DNA from: Dryas octopetala
Lineage: Eukaryota; Streptophyta; Magnoliopsida; Rosales; Rosaceae
Direction: 5' to 3'
DNA length: 64,000 nt
Assembly: GCA_963921425.1 (NCBI GenBank)
Contig: OY992833.1
Location: 10,891,738 to 10,955,737 of the forward strand
Shown here: positions 23,795 to 35,733 of the stretch, piece after piece
Numbering within the stretch: position 1 is the stretch's first letter
How the letters are laid out: every line of letters starts with the position of its first letter
The notes under the pieces: model-generated
The model's input: only the letters and a program-made list of their open reading frames with translations
Told to the model about the DNA's origin: nothing
Databases searched by the model: none
Made by a program: the position numbers and the translations under genes

Positions 23795-25952
23795 GTTTTG
23801 ATATTATCTCCCCTCAACCCACCCCTGAGTCCCTGACTGGCTGACTTACCCTCTCATTCTCGCATTTCACTTATTCTCTCATGCCTCTCAAATTGAAACC
23901 CACCTGCGCCTGTCCCGAGCACCAACCGACCGTCTCTCCGCCTCTGTCGTCACCCTCACTCTCTCTCTCTCTCTCCGTATCCCTATCTTATTCTCCATTT
24001 CTCCCTCACTCTGTCACTCATTCTCCCTCCCCCAAATCGAAACCCACCCCTGGTCCCCTGCGAGTCTTCCTCCTCTTTTTTCAGTTTCAATTTTCATCTT
24101 CTTTAATTCCCCCAATTTCCATTTTGGGGGTTCAAAGGAACTCAGCAAACCCTAATTTCGTTTTTTGGGGGTTATTGAATTTCTCTCATCAAGTATGATT
24201 TTGAATTCCTTTTCAGTATTATACACTTTTAAGCACATCTGTACGCTGCTAATTAGCCTAATTGCTGAGTTCTTAAAAGTTAAAAGTGTGGTGTTTTCAC
24301 TTATTGAATTTCTAGTTGAGTTCTTGCCGAGTTCTCTTACTGAATTTCTGCTTATTGAATTTCTGAGTTCACTTATTGAAGCAATTGCTGAGTTCACTTA
24401 TTGAATTTCTTGCTGTTTTCACTTATTGAGTTTCTGCCAATTAGCCTAATTTCACTTAAGGAGCTGTTATTGGCACTCCCCAAAAGTCATTTTGCACTCC
24501 TCTTTAACTTTAAAATTTTTTTAATTAATTTAATCAATTTGATTGATAATAGTGCTCTCACTTACTTTGACTTGTATTTTTTGCCTAACCATTCAATAGA
24601 ATTAAAAGTTTAAGATTTTTTTTGGCCACTAACTTGTCATTCTCCTTCTCTATCATTTCTCAAAACTCAGAAATGAAAAACCAACGACCCATAATCTTTT
24701 CCTTTCTCTTTGTGGTACTGTAACTAAAACTTGGTATCTTTTATTTTTTTTATTAGTAAAACTTGACTGCGGTATCCTTTTTTTTAATTTTTTTTATTAG
24801 TAAAAGTTGATTGCCGTAGTGATCATGGCAATGTTAGCTTCATAGAGTTCTTGGAGAAAAGAAGCTAAAACTTGAGTGGTTGAACAATGTATACAGTTTC
24901 TAACACGCACAGCCCAATAGCCTAGAATATATATGCATGGCATCCTTGCACAATTTTTAAGAAAACTTGTTATGTTTTGACAAAATTAACAATCTATTGT
25001 TTGATTTCGGAAATCAAACAACAGTTTCAATTTTTTCCGAAATATGGTCTTGGGTATCCATGCTTTGGTTTACTTTAGGATAGAACAAAAAGAAATTAAA
25101 TTTTTTATTTGGATAAAGGAACAAAAAGAGAGTAGAAGGAGACAATTTTACTCAAATCTCATATCCAGAAGGAGAGGGAACTTGAAGAGAGAATTCTAGG
25201 TTCCATGAAATGAAAGAGAGAGAGAAGAAATGTACGGGCAAAAAAAGGGATGGAACACGTTAACTAGAAGTGAGGGCAGCGTTGGCAATTTAAATTATAA
25301 AATTAGTTTTAAAAATAAAAATAAAAAGTGCAGGATACTTTTGAGAAGTGCCAGTCCCTTTCACGTTTCTACTAGCCAAATTGATGGAACCGACAAGGTG
25401 TAGGTTTGGTTCGAATGTGAATATTTTTAACCAAACCAAACCGATTCTTTGTAATCAGTTCAGTTCACGATTTAACCCTAAAACAAGCCAAACCGACCCA
25501 ACCCCAGTTTTAAATGACATTTTTTACATCAAATACTTCGATGATAAGTAACCTAAAACTGAGTGAAACTTTCCAGCTAGGTGGAGACCATTCACAGCCT
25601 TACTCGCCCTATAGTAAGTTTCAAAGACTTCATTTTACATTACAAAACATACATGAAGGCCTCAATTAATAACAAAGAAGTTATTCAGTGACAAATATAT
25701 CCACCTCACAACCTACCCCCAAGTCAATTTATGACTGAAAAATTAGACACCAAGATTCGGTTCCAGCAACATACAGAACTTAACAATGACATGGAAATTG
25801 GCCAAAACCAATCCTACCCATCCAATCTCATATGCGAAAAATTAAAAAAATATTTATATATAGAAAGCTTATGAAGAAATCTGCAGGCAATTGAAACCAG
25901 AATGTTTGAAGGAAGCGGAAATTCCAGCAGAAGGAAAGTTGAGGCACTTGCT
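23795..25952. other. Intergenic, 3' side of the PTI1-like gene
   Basis: No supported gene. 24165-24440 holds degenerate tandem copies of CTTATTGAATTTCT alternating with GAGTTC. 25375-25510 is a small AACCGA-rich remnant resembling the hAT-like elements. A 105-codon frame at 23881-24198 is Ser/Pro low-complexity from a CT-rich tract and is not supported. Confidence 0.5.
24165..24440. repeat. Degenerate tandem repeat, TTATTGAATTTCT units
   Basis: At least six imperfect copies of CTTATTGAATTTCT, spaced by variants of TTGAGTTC or GCTGAGTTC. Frames on both strands are Ile/Ser/Glu-rich by-products of the repeat. Confidence 0.7.
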
Positions 25953-26232
25953 TCATGACTCTGCAGCCGGTTGAGGTGGCTTCAGAAGCGGTTGAAGTGC
26001 CTTGACAACAATGCTCATATTTGGCCGGAACTCAGATTCATATTGCACACACAATGCTGCCACAGCTGCCAGCTGCATCAACAAAATGAAAACCACATTG
26101 TCAGCTGCTAATTCTAACTAAAAAAATACTGTGTGAGCACACCTGATAATGGATAAACTTGCACTTATGCATACGGGTGGACAGTTGGGTTTGCGCATGT
26201 GGGTCTGTGTGTTTGCGTGCAAACGCAACTCT

Positions 26233-26297
<65 letters not shown>

Positions 26298-29126
26298 TTG
26301 CAACTCCTTTAGGAGGATATTCTCCCTTTAGCTTTGGATCTACACATTGTTTAACTTTGTCTTCACTCAATCTTGGAGTAGCCTTAAGAAAAGGAGGGTA
26401 TATATCGGGTCAAACTAAATGCAAAAGAAAACTGGTAGAAAAGAATGGAAAATTTCTCAAAGAAGCAAGCAGATAAGACTCACCCAAGTAACCAGACTCT
26501 GCTGTCCACGTGGCATTGTATGATCGACAGGTTTCCTTCCAGTCAGAAGCTCTAGAAGAACCACCCCAAAGCTGTACACATCACTCTTCTGTGTCAATTG
26601 ACCAGTCATTGCATACCTGCAGAACAATTTTGAAAATTCAATTAATTATGATCTATAGCTATACTAGGTTTCTGTTCCCATACTTACTAGAGCTTTATTT
26701 ATTTACTTATTTTTCCAATCACTAGTTTTCATTTTGCAACAGAGACAATTGTATAACTCCATAATAAGACTACAGGAGAACTGCAAACAGGATCCATCAA
26801 ATGCCATCTATACAAAATTTATTCAACAGAAATATTCCTCCCTCATTTGCTCAAGGGCTAATTCCTGCCACTAAAATGCACAATACTTCAAAATTTTTTT
26901 TTCGGTAAAGAATACTTCGATTGTTTTTTATCGAAAAGGTGAAAAACATTCAATATGAACCAAAAGGAACTCAAATAGGAATTATGGCAGATCATTGGTT
27001 ATATAGTACTAAACGCATTTTTATAAAAGGAGAGCATACTGCATTAACACAGCTTCTAACCAATCTTATGTAAACTATAAAATATATGATTTTTTATATG
27101 AAACTGACAAAATCATATAAAAAGAAAAGGAGCTAATGATAAGAAAACGTCAAAAGGAATTCAGAAGCATTACTCTGGAGCATGATAACCAAATGTTCCC
27201 AAAACTCGAGTGGAATGAAGGCGAGCAGCCATATCAGGAGCCTGATTCGAAAGATTAAAATCTGCTATCTTGGCTTTGAAATCCTCAAAGAGAAGCACAT
27301 TACTAGATCTGATATCTCTATGTATAATAGCAGGTTGAACCTTCTCATGCAAGTACTCCAACCCCCTAGCTGCATCAACTGCAATTCTCACCCGCTGCAT
27401 CCAGTCAAGTGTTGGACCTGGCTGCGCCCCCTGAACTCCCTTTCTACCTATAATTGCACTCACATTCAAATAGTGTATTCTAATTTCTACAAGGAAATTT
27501 CAAATGAAGTGAATCTGAAGTGTAAATTAAAAGGACAAGATGGTTTTACAGACCATGCAATATGTCGTGTAGAGATCCCATCGTCGCAAACTCATAAGCA
27601 AGCACACGTAGATTTCCGTCAACACAGTAACCAAGCAACTCGACAAGATTATCGTGCTTCAGTCTAGAAACCATGGAAACCTTAAAGAAAATATGAGAAG
27701 AAAGAGTCAGATACACTAACAAACCACTAGTCATATATCAAACAGCCAAATTTGATACAAGTATTTTTCAAGTAATAGAGTTGCAAACAGACCTGGGTCA
27801 AAAACTCAACATTTGACTCCGGCTCAGATGACACGTCAAGCTTCTTCACGGCAACAGCTTTACCATCATTCATGCTTGCAAAATATACCCTCCCATATGA
27901 TCCTTCACCAATCAATGACTTAGATCCAAAATTGTCAGTCTTCTCTTTCAGCTCCTCCAGAGACAATGGAGGCACTTCAATAGGCGGTGCTGCCTTCTGT
28001 ACATCAGATTTTACAGGAGCCGACACCTTAGAGCCCTTTTGGTACCCTAAAAATGCACATAGATGGGCAAAAAAATAATTAAAAAGTCAAGAAGAAAAAA
28101 AAAATGATGCTGGAATGATCTTCACTAATATGACCAGATTTGAACAAAAGCAAAAAAGTTAGAGCCCCAAGAATGTTACTAAATAAACTTACCAGAACTT
28201 GTTACATATTTAATCCTATTTTGATGTACATTCAAATACATATATATATCAAACAATGACAGAAGGTAATAGTAAACAAGTTTCAAAAACTAAAAAGGCG
28301 GCAGCCCTTCTATTGACACTTGTTCCAATACTACATTGGTAGTTTCAAAAAATAATTAACAAATAAGAAGATATTTCTTATTTCAGATAACACTAAACTA
28401 CTCAGAGAAAAAAATCTTTGAAGGATCTAATTTTAAATGAAGCATTTCCTATCAAAAAAACATTGAAAAGGGAATATTAGAATTTCTGCATATAAATTAA
28501 GCAATTGAAGATGATAACAGGAAAAAAAAAAAAAAAAAAATTTAAAGGAATAAAAACACAAAAGAATCATATGGTATAAACAGAGACCTTTCTATTGGAA
28601 CTGTTCCAGTACTTCATTAGCAGCTTCACAAATCAATTAAAGAATTGAACGCATTTCATATGAGAGAGAACACTAAAATTTCCCATACAAAAAATTTCTC
28701 CAAGTATCCAACTTAAATTGGACAACCAATAACTCCTCAAAATTTCCTTTATGAACTTAGTTAAATAAGATTGTCTAAACAAGGAAAAATCAAGAGACAG
28801 ACACACATGAATGCACTCACATGCAGACACTTGTCCAATATACCATAGGAGATCTTTAACAGCATTAATTTTTACAGGCTTCATTCGATTCACAGATTGT
28901 ATACCTGCCTACTTATGCTCAAAAGTTGAGATCCATATAATACAACAAAGTATCTCAGCTTTTTACAATGATGATCTTTTTTCAATTACAGGAATGTTTT
29001 CAAAATAATGAAGGCAAGTCAGGAAAAAGTACCATCTGCATAATTCTTTGGGCTCTTCAGGTGTTCATTTTCGTTTGATGGATAAGACTCTTCAACATGA
29101 CAAGTACAACAAAGCCACCTGCGCAT
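25953..29126 (-). CDS. PTI1: PTI1-like serine/threonine (receptor-like cytoplasmic) kinase
   Basis: Coding exons: 29126-29033, 28046-27793, 27680-27554, 27447-27174, 26616-26484, 26382-26296, 26072-25953. They total 1089 bases, giving 362 aa, the usual PTI1-like length. The N-terminus MRRWLCCTC has Cys residues typical of acylation-dependent membrane attachment. Kinase features: GEGSYGRVY at 78-86, Lys99 in [14 protein letters not shown] at 201-208, DFN at 221-223 instead of DFG (normal for PTI1 relatives), activation segment [16 protein letters not shown] at 235-250, then [15 protein letters not shown]. Tomato Pti1 acts below Pto in resistance signalling, and Arabidopsis relatives link to OXI1-type kinases (family knowledge). 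The mRNA has an upstream short frame and a leader intron. The donor of intron 6 lies in a microsatellite. Confidence 0.96.
26238..26294. repeat. Compound (GT)n(GA)n microsatellite at the intron 6 donor
   Basis: About 11 GT and 18 GA units on the plus strand. On the mRNA strand the exon ends GCAAAG and the intron begins GTCTCTCTCT, so the splice donor is the first unit of the (CT)n tract. Confidence 0.9.
28305..28790. repeat. Diverged duplication in PTI1 intron 1
   Basis: The block from 28305 (TATTGACACTTGTTCCAATA...) is echoed from 28588 (TATTGGAACTGTTCCAGTAC...), with similar following sequence. A poly-A run lies between at about 28521-28540. Confidence 0.55.
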
Positions 29127-29210
29127 CCTGACTTTCTTCTTCAAATATAAATTGTCGTCAGCAGTTGTATTCTCCAATTGTACAAAGTAACCAGGGGGAG
29201 GGGCATGCGC
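29127..29210 (-). other. PTI1 5' untranslated exon segment
   Basis: The minus strand reads CATTGCAG then GCGCATGCCC at 29210, a good 3' splice site. A matching donor AAAGAG/GTAGTT lies at 29815, so the leader probably has an intron of about 600 bases (29814-29211). The first leader exon, purine/pyrimidine biased, would run from about 30095 to 29815. Confidence 0.6.
29141..29206 (-). promoter_or_regulatory. Upstream ORF in the PTI1 leader
   Basis: An ATG at 29206 opens a 21-codon frame (MPLPLVTLYN...) ending in TGA at 29141, 14 bases before the main ATG. It would lie in the spliced leader under the model above. It may reduce translation of the main frame; conservation is unknown. Confidence 0.5.
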
Positions 29211-30125
29211 CTGCAATGTGCCACAAAATTTGACCAGATTCAACATCATCGCATGATAATTAAATTCTAAAATAAGAAAAATCCCACATATGTCTGGCGA
29301 TGGCATCAAATGATATATAAACATTCAAAACAGAAAACAATCAAGAGAAATTCAATCAAATTTGACCCAAATCGCATACAAAACAATATAATTGCGTACA
29401 TATACCTCTCCTAAAGATCAACAATCCAATTAAATAAGAGAGACCCATTATTCTTACCAATAAACCACGCCGATGGCAGTCTTTGCCCTCCATCAAGATT
29501 ATACACAAATTCAAATTCACAATTATACCAAAAAGCAATCAAAATCCAAAACAAAAACAAAATCCCAGAAAGGAATTGATCCCAATTCCCCAAATTAACC
29601 AAAGAATCTCAAAATTAACAAACGAAATTAACCCCCAATTTGGAAAAAGAAACAACAATTACAAAAAGAAACAAGAGTCAGAATCGAATTGAGGCAAGAG
29701 ATTGCGAAAATGAGAGAGAGAAAAGGGATGAGAACCAAATTGGGAAAGAAAAATTAGACCCCCAGATCACAACAAGAGCATTAAATAATACAAAGGATGA
29801 AAACGAAAAACTACCTCTCTTTGTTTATCTCTCTCTGTCTTTGCTCTCCTCTCTCTCCTCTCTCTCTCTCTCTCGCTGTCTTAGGGTTTGTGAGGCCAAA
29901 GAGACAGGTAGGATTCGAAAGGGCTTTGGCTGTTGTTGTTGGTTTTAGGGGTGGGGAGGTTGGGTTCTTCTTCTGTTTTGGGTTTGTTTGTTCGGTGTCG
30001 TTGTGTTGTTGTGAGAGAAAATACAAAAGAAAGAAAAGGAAAGAGAGACAGAGAGGCAACGCGGAGTGGCGACGCAAATCAACAAAGCTCAGATAGACAG
30101 ATAGATATACTTCTCATCATTATTT

Positions 30126-30133
30126 TATTTATA
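30126..30133 (-). promoter_or_regulatory. TATA box of the PTI1-like gene
   Basis: The minus strand reads TTCTATAAATAAAATA. It lies upstream of the CT/GA-rich leader and predicts a transcript start near 30100. Confidence 0.55.
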
Positions 30134-30139
30134 GAAAAT

Positions 30140-31894
30140 GTCCACTTCTCTCTCTAAAAGGAGTAGTTTTCTCTCGCTTTATCTCTCTAGAACCATCAAT
30201 TTTTCTCCACACAATGATACAAATGTCCCACATTCCTTTTTTTTCACTTCTACAAATGTCTCTCTTTTTCTTGTTTTTCCTCCCTTAAATTTGTTTTGTT
30301 TTTCAGCTTGTTTTATCAAATATTTTGTGGGTGCATATGTAATATTTTATTTCTTAAAAATAGAAAATTAGAATATACCTAAATTTAAATAAATAAAACA
30401 TTATTACATTATTTGGTGGAAAAATTATTGGGTATAAAATCCGAACCTAGAAATTTTTCTTCATCGGGGCAAGACAATAGACATTGACTAATATTTCCGA
30501 CATCAAAAAGTTTTAAAAAAATAATTAGCTTGATGCTTGCCCTGGTTGCTCCTTCATTGAGGCATTTCAACAAATAGGTTGCCCCCATCTCTCAAGAAAA
30601 CATCATAAAAATATTTAAAGAGCATGAGATTTTAATGGGTTGGGAAAACAGGGGAGTAGGGTTAATTGCCTACACTCGCCCTAACATGTGTACACCCATG
30701 GTATAACTGATATATCATTATATGATGTAACTAATCCACGTGTCCACCCATATATAATAAATGTATTGGTTATATCACGTGACAGTGTATCGGTTATACA
30801 AAATAATTTATTCATTTGGTGAGTAAAATTTAAGAAAAAAATTATGATTTTTTCCAAAATTTGTATAAATAAAACACTGTTATATGAATAAAATTTGGTA
30901 AACAAAATGAGTACTATTAGGATTACCAAATTTATTTACATGGTGATTGTGACAAAAGGAGTACTATTAGGATTACCAAATCTATTTCAATATATAAAAA
31001 ATTATTATATATGACTATAAAATCATCAGGTCGAGTTACTTAATTTACATTTTATAATGTGGGTGAAGAACAAGTTTATAAATTTAGAATTTAAGGTTTT
31101 AGATATTAACACATATTACAATGCTAATGAATGTAGGTCCATTTTAAGACCTATTTATTTTCTACAAACAAATTACTAACACATGAATTAATATATTATT
31201 TTATGAATAAATTTAATGAGTACAACAATACTAAAACATATTTTCCTTTCTTTTTGTTTATTTTTATTGACTTGTTTGGTCTTATTTTCTCCGTCTTTTA
31301 TTATTGTATTTATTGTTTTGGGTATTATCTTTGCAATGAAGAAATGATTGGGCGGTAGGAAAAAGGAGAAGGAACGTGGGAGACTTTGCCGACCGACGGT
31401 ATGCTTTTGAGTTTCTGGGACCTTTTTGGGTTTGGTGGTTTTGTATGGTTAGATTCTAATAACTTTTATTATATCATATTTCGGTCTATTTTTTTCTAAT
31501 TTCTTGTGAAGCACTGCAGGTGGCATATGCCCTTTCTTGTTTTTTATTTTTATTTAATTTATTGCACCTGTTTACTTTAAGAATGATGAATTTTTTTATT
31601 ATAATTTAATTTTTGGCAATAAAATTTGAATTTAGGACCATCTTTCAAAAGTGGATGTTATTCACAAGACTAATAATTATTGACACTTTAATATTCTTCT
31701 TAGTTATAAGGTCCTGCTATTTAAGTTTGGCTAAGAGAAAAAATGGATCTAAAAGGTTTCAATTGGTTTTTCTTAAGTCATTGACTTTAATTTTTATTTC
31801 TCACTTTCCGTTTATGTAGTTGACCTAGAGTTTAATTCACAAGAGCTTTCATAATTTAGTTGACCAAGGGTGCATGAGGGACCTCTAACTCTAA
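30140..31894. other. Intergenic, AT-rich, upstream of PTI1-like gene
   Basis: No gene. A 28-base block GTACTATTAGGATTACCAAA... is repeated with a 50-base period (30909-30936 and 30959-30986). Nothing else recognised. Confidence 0.5.
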
Positions 31895-32937
31895 GGCCTT
31901 CTACTATGCAACCAGATTTTGTGATCCAAAACCCATTTTGGGTCCCAAATGGTCACAACTTGCCACTAAATGTAACCCAAAATCCCTTGAAACCCAAAGT
32001 GTAACTTAGATATGGGTCACATTGTGACCCATTTTGTGTGAGACCCAAAATGAAGATGGCCCACCCACGTGACAGCTGCAGGAGGAGAGAGACTGTGGGA
32101 GGCCGGACTAACGCATGCGCCAGCGTGGGCCTCGCCTATCTGCTGTGCGTCACCCTATGCGTGCGTTTCACCAATGGCCCCGATTAAAGGACCGTTGGTG
32201 ATCAACGGCTACCATTAAATGACATTTGTTCCTTTTTTTTTAATGCATGTTTTGAACGGATCGCCCAGATTAAAGGACCATTGATAATCAACGGTCTAGA
32301 TCGCACCACCTTTATTTTTTGAAAACAAATAATTAATAAATCATTAAAAAATCTAAAAAAATCTAAAAAATTTCAAAAAAATTCCCCAAACCCTCCAACG
32401 ACTATATTCTCAAATGAGTCTATATATCTCATACAACACTCATAGTTTTTCATCACAAACACTAACCTTTCTTTTCCAAATTTGCACAAAAAAATACTTT
32501 GTCATGGCTCCTAGAGGAAATGCGTGAGTGGTAGCTGAAGATGAAGCCTTAGTGATGGCTTGGCTAGAGAGGACTCTTAACGGTTGTCGGGTGTTGTTGT
32601 TGTTAATTTCATATACTCGTTCTAGCATTTAGTTGGTTTAGTATGGTTTTCTTTAAATATTTGTCGTCGTTCATATCAAGATTGTCATCGTCGTTTTATA
32701 TATATCGTTAAAATAAAACCAGTGGTATAATTTTTATAATTATTTGAGTTTTAAATTATAAATTAAACATTACTTAATCAATATTAGCCATATTTTAAAT
32801 AGATATAAAACATTGAGGCCCATTTTGGGTCTCAACACCATTGCAGTGAGAAATGAGTCTCAACACTATTTAGGACCCAAAATGAGTTTTGGGTCACAAA
32901 ATTTGGATCTTCCCATAGTAGAAGGCCTAAGTAGTGG
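31895..32937. mobile_element. PIF/Harbinger-type element, non-autonomous, copy 1
   Basis: Both ends read GGCCTTCTACTATG inward (14 perfect bases), with similarity continuing (CCCAAAACYCATTTTGGGTC style) for about 60 bases. TAA flanks both ends (31892-31894 and 32938-32940), matching the TWA target of PIF/Harbinger transposases. A relic frame from 32504 reads MAPRGNA, stop, VVAEDEALVMAWLERTLN, like the Myb/SANT-like second protein of autonomous Harbingers. It also has an internal duplicated GATTAAAGGACCRTTG block (32183 and 32269). A second copy is at 61882. Confidence 0.82.
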
Positions 32938-33596
32938 CTCTAACGCTTCTTCACCGATGCAAATAAAAATCCCAATTAATTAGTTATGAGAGGTCTTGGA
33001 ATTAATTGTAATAGTTTCAATTTGGGAAAATTTTAACAAAAGAACTCTAACTATACTTTGTTTTGCAGTTGAGGATTCTGATTTTATTTTGTTCCAATTA
33101 AGGACTATTATTAACGATTTATTTCAATCAAGAATTTCTGTCAATTATGTTATAACTTCCCTAAAAAATCAGTCACGTGCCAAATATGTGACCAATTTTA
33201 AAGGTAAAAACGTCTATTTACATAAAAAATAATTTAAAAAATAAAATTAAAAGAATTATAAAAAAATAGAACTAATATATATATATATAAAATGGTGACG
33301 GTGTGCTCATCGCCAGAATGGGGTTGTAGTACCGGCTGTGATTGATGGGTATGGATGAATTTGAAGGATGGGTTTTTGTTTGGGAATTAGGATTTTTGTT
33401 GTTGTAAGAGGTTATTATATCTATATGAGATGAGAATGGGTGAGTAAATGAGAGAGATAAGAGTTTGGTTAACAATTGGGAATTGGGTGAATAACTGAAC
33501 GCCAAAACAAAAACAGAATCCAACTGAATCTCTCCTCTTTTCTCTCTCTGTTAATGCCTCAATAACTCAATGTTGTTTACCAACAAAAAATTAAAG

Positions 33597-33888
33597 GAGA
33601 AGGATCTATGTTTTTTACACAAGTTTTTAATGAGGCCCACTTCATTTAAAATTTTAACGATTTGAACCGTTTATTTTTTAGTTCTCTATTAAAAGATCAT
33701 CTTTGTAAACAATTAGACAAATTGAAAACTATTTACCATATAAAATTTACCTAATTTTTTGTAAGGATGATATTTTAATAGAGACCTAAAAAATAGATGA
33801 TTCGGATCGTTAAAATCCTATATAGAGTGAGTTCCATTGAAAACTTGAGTCAAAACTTGTGTAAAAAATTATGTGTCATGGATCCACC
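33597..33888. mobile_element. MITE nested inside the 33023-34180 element
   Basis: Arms of about 130 bases: left GGATCTATGTTTTTTACAC, then AATTTTAACGATTTGAACCG; right is the inverse (CGGATCGTTAAAATCC, then ATGTGTCATGGATCC). Forms a near-complete hairpin. Confidence 0.75.
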
Positions 33889-33940
33889 CCCAAAATTAAA
33901 TTAAAAAACTCGATGTTGTTGTTTGTTGTCGCCAATTGTG

Positions 33941-33994
<54 letters not shown>
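33941..33994. repeat. (GA)n microsatellite
   Basis: About 26 GA units within the large inverted-repeat element. Confidence 0.95.
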
Positions 33995-33998
<4 letters not shown>

Positions 33999-34707
33999 GG
34001 AGTGGAGGAGAGGGAGGTGCAGACTTGCATGTCTACGTGTCACATATAAATCAATATTTGACATAAATTTCTTAATTGAGACTAACATTTAATTATAGTC
34101 CTAAATTGGAACAAAATGAAATCGGATTCCTTAACTGTAAAACATGGTATAGTTAAAGTTCTTTTGCTAAAATTTTCCTTTTTTAACTTTTATGCTTCCA
34201 AAATGGGTATCCCTTAATTTTGGTCCTTTAAACATTTTGGATTTGAATCCTCTACTAATCCCTTCTCTACTGATGATCCCATATTAATTAATAAAAATTA
34301 TGTCATTTTACAGTGTAGATTCATAATCAATTTTGGTCCTTTAAAAACATTTCTATAGTTTGGCCTTGCAAGGTTTCACTTGGATTTTATGGTGTCAAAT
34401 TGTCAATTGTATCAATCTTGGTCTTTATAGTTAGAATTACTAACGATGCGGCCTACCGTCTCACTCTCTAGAAAGGTGATCTCGCCTTTATTGTGTTTTC
34501 CGAAATTCGTGAGCAAGGTCTCATGTTTTGTTCATCTTCTTATCTGTTTTTGATCAATTTTCACTAAAGCTGTACTCCTAGTCCTCCATTGCTTTAGCTC
34601 TTCTAGTTCTATTTCTTTGAACTCACCATGTTTCTCTTTGCTTGATTTTAATTCGCCGTACGATTGTTCAAAACAAAACTAAAAGAAGAAAAAAAATTAA
34701 AAAAAAA

Positions 34708-35733
34708 TTCAAGTACATTTACATCCACCAACCATAGAGTTCATTTCAAGTTAGTCCACAAACTATAAAACATTTCAAATTTTCCCATTAACTATAGGGT
34801 TCATTTCAAGTTGGTCCACAAACTATAAAACATTTCAAATTTCTCCATTAATTAACAAAAAACATACAGAATGGTAGATAGAATCGGGTTGACCAAGAAA
34901 ACCAGACCGGACTAGACTATTTATATATATTTATATATTTTATTATATGAGTAGTGCTTTAAAGCTAACTGATTAGCAAGTTAATATGAAACTAACCATG
35001 CTTTTAGGCTTACCATATAACTAATCTCATAATCCAAACAGTACAATTTTTAAGTCATATTTCAAAGATCATCATTGCAGAAAATCAACTAAATCGGAAA
35101 TCATTTAGTTATCAAATTGTGATCAAATAAATAGATGACTATTGTTTTTGATAAAAGCATATAAATAGCTATTATAATAATCAAATAGCTAAATGACTTC
35201 TGATTTTGGAGATTTTTTATAGAGATGATCTTTGAAGTAGGACCTAAAAACTAGATGGTTTAGATTTTGAAATTAAATTGTGCGGTGGGCCCAAAGATGG
35301 ATAGTTCAGATTTTAAGATTAAATTGTGCGGTAGTCCCAATAGAGTAGTTAGTTTTATATTAACTTGCTAACCAGTTAGATTTAAAGCATTCTTATTTAT
35401 TATATATTATATAAAAGTTATATATATTGAATAAAAAAATTGTAAGATGTTTTTTGCACATGCTAGGATTCGAACTCATGACCAATTTTGTTTATATAAT
35501 ATATAATAAAATATATAAATAGTCCAATCCGGTTCGATTTTTCTTGATCAACTCGATTTTGTCTACTATTCTGTATGTTTCTTGTTAATTAATGGAGAAA
35601 TTTGAAATATTTTTTAGTTTGTAGACCAACTTAAAATGAACCCTATAATTAATCGAAAAATTTGAAATATTTTATAGTTCGTGGACCAACTTGAAATAAA
35701 CTCTATAATAAGTGGATGTAAATGTACTTGAGT
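34708..35733. mobile_element. Large inverted-repeat element with 240-base arms
   Basis: Left arm 34708-34945 begins CAAGTACATTTACATCCAC; right arm 35495-35733 is its inverse, ending GTGGATGTAAATGTACTTG. Each arm carries two copies of a CAAGTTGGTCCACAAACTAT-like word. The arms are interrupted in the middle by another MITE (34955-35391). Confidence 0.8.
34955..35391. mobile_element. MITE with TTTAAAGCTAACT ends, copy 2 (nested)
   Basis: Left end TGCTTTAAAGCTAACTGATT, right end inverse of TGCTTTAAATCTAACTGGTT. Arms extend through TTAGCAAGTTAATATRAAAC. Same family as 11019-11441. It sits in the loop of the 34708-35733 inverted repeat. Confidence 0.75.

Larger units (their letters stand above)
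33023..34180. mobile_element. Large inverted-repeat element, about 150-base arms
   Basis: Left arm 33023-33200 (GGGAAAATTTTAACAAAAG, AACTATACTTTGTTTTGCAG, TTTTGTTCCAATTAAGGACT) reappears inverted at about 34030-34180. Non-coding. It contains the smaller inverted-repeat element at 33597-33888 and a (GA)n microsatellite at 33941-33994. Class unknown. Confidence 0.75.

Noticed and set aside
26101-26476. Frames with runs of alternating residues ([18 protein letters not shown])
   Set aside because: Translation of the compound microsatellite in PTI1 intron 6; only exon 6 coding sequence within this span is real.
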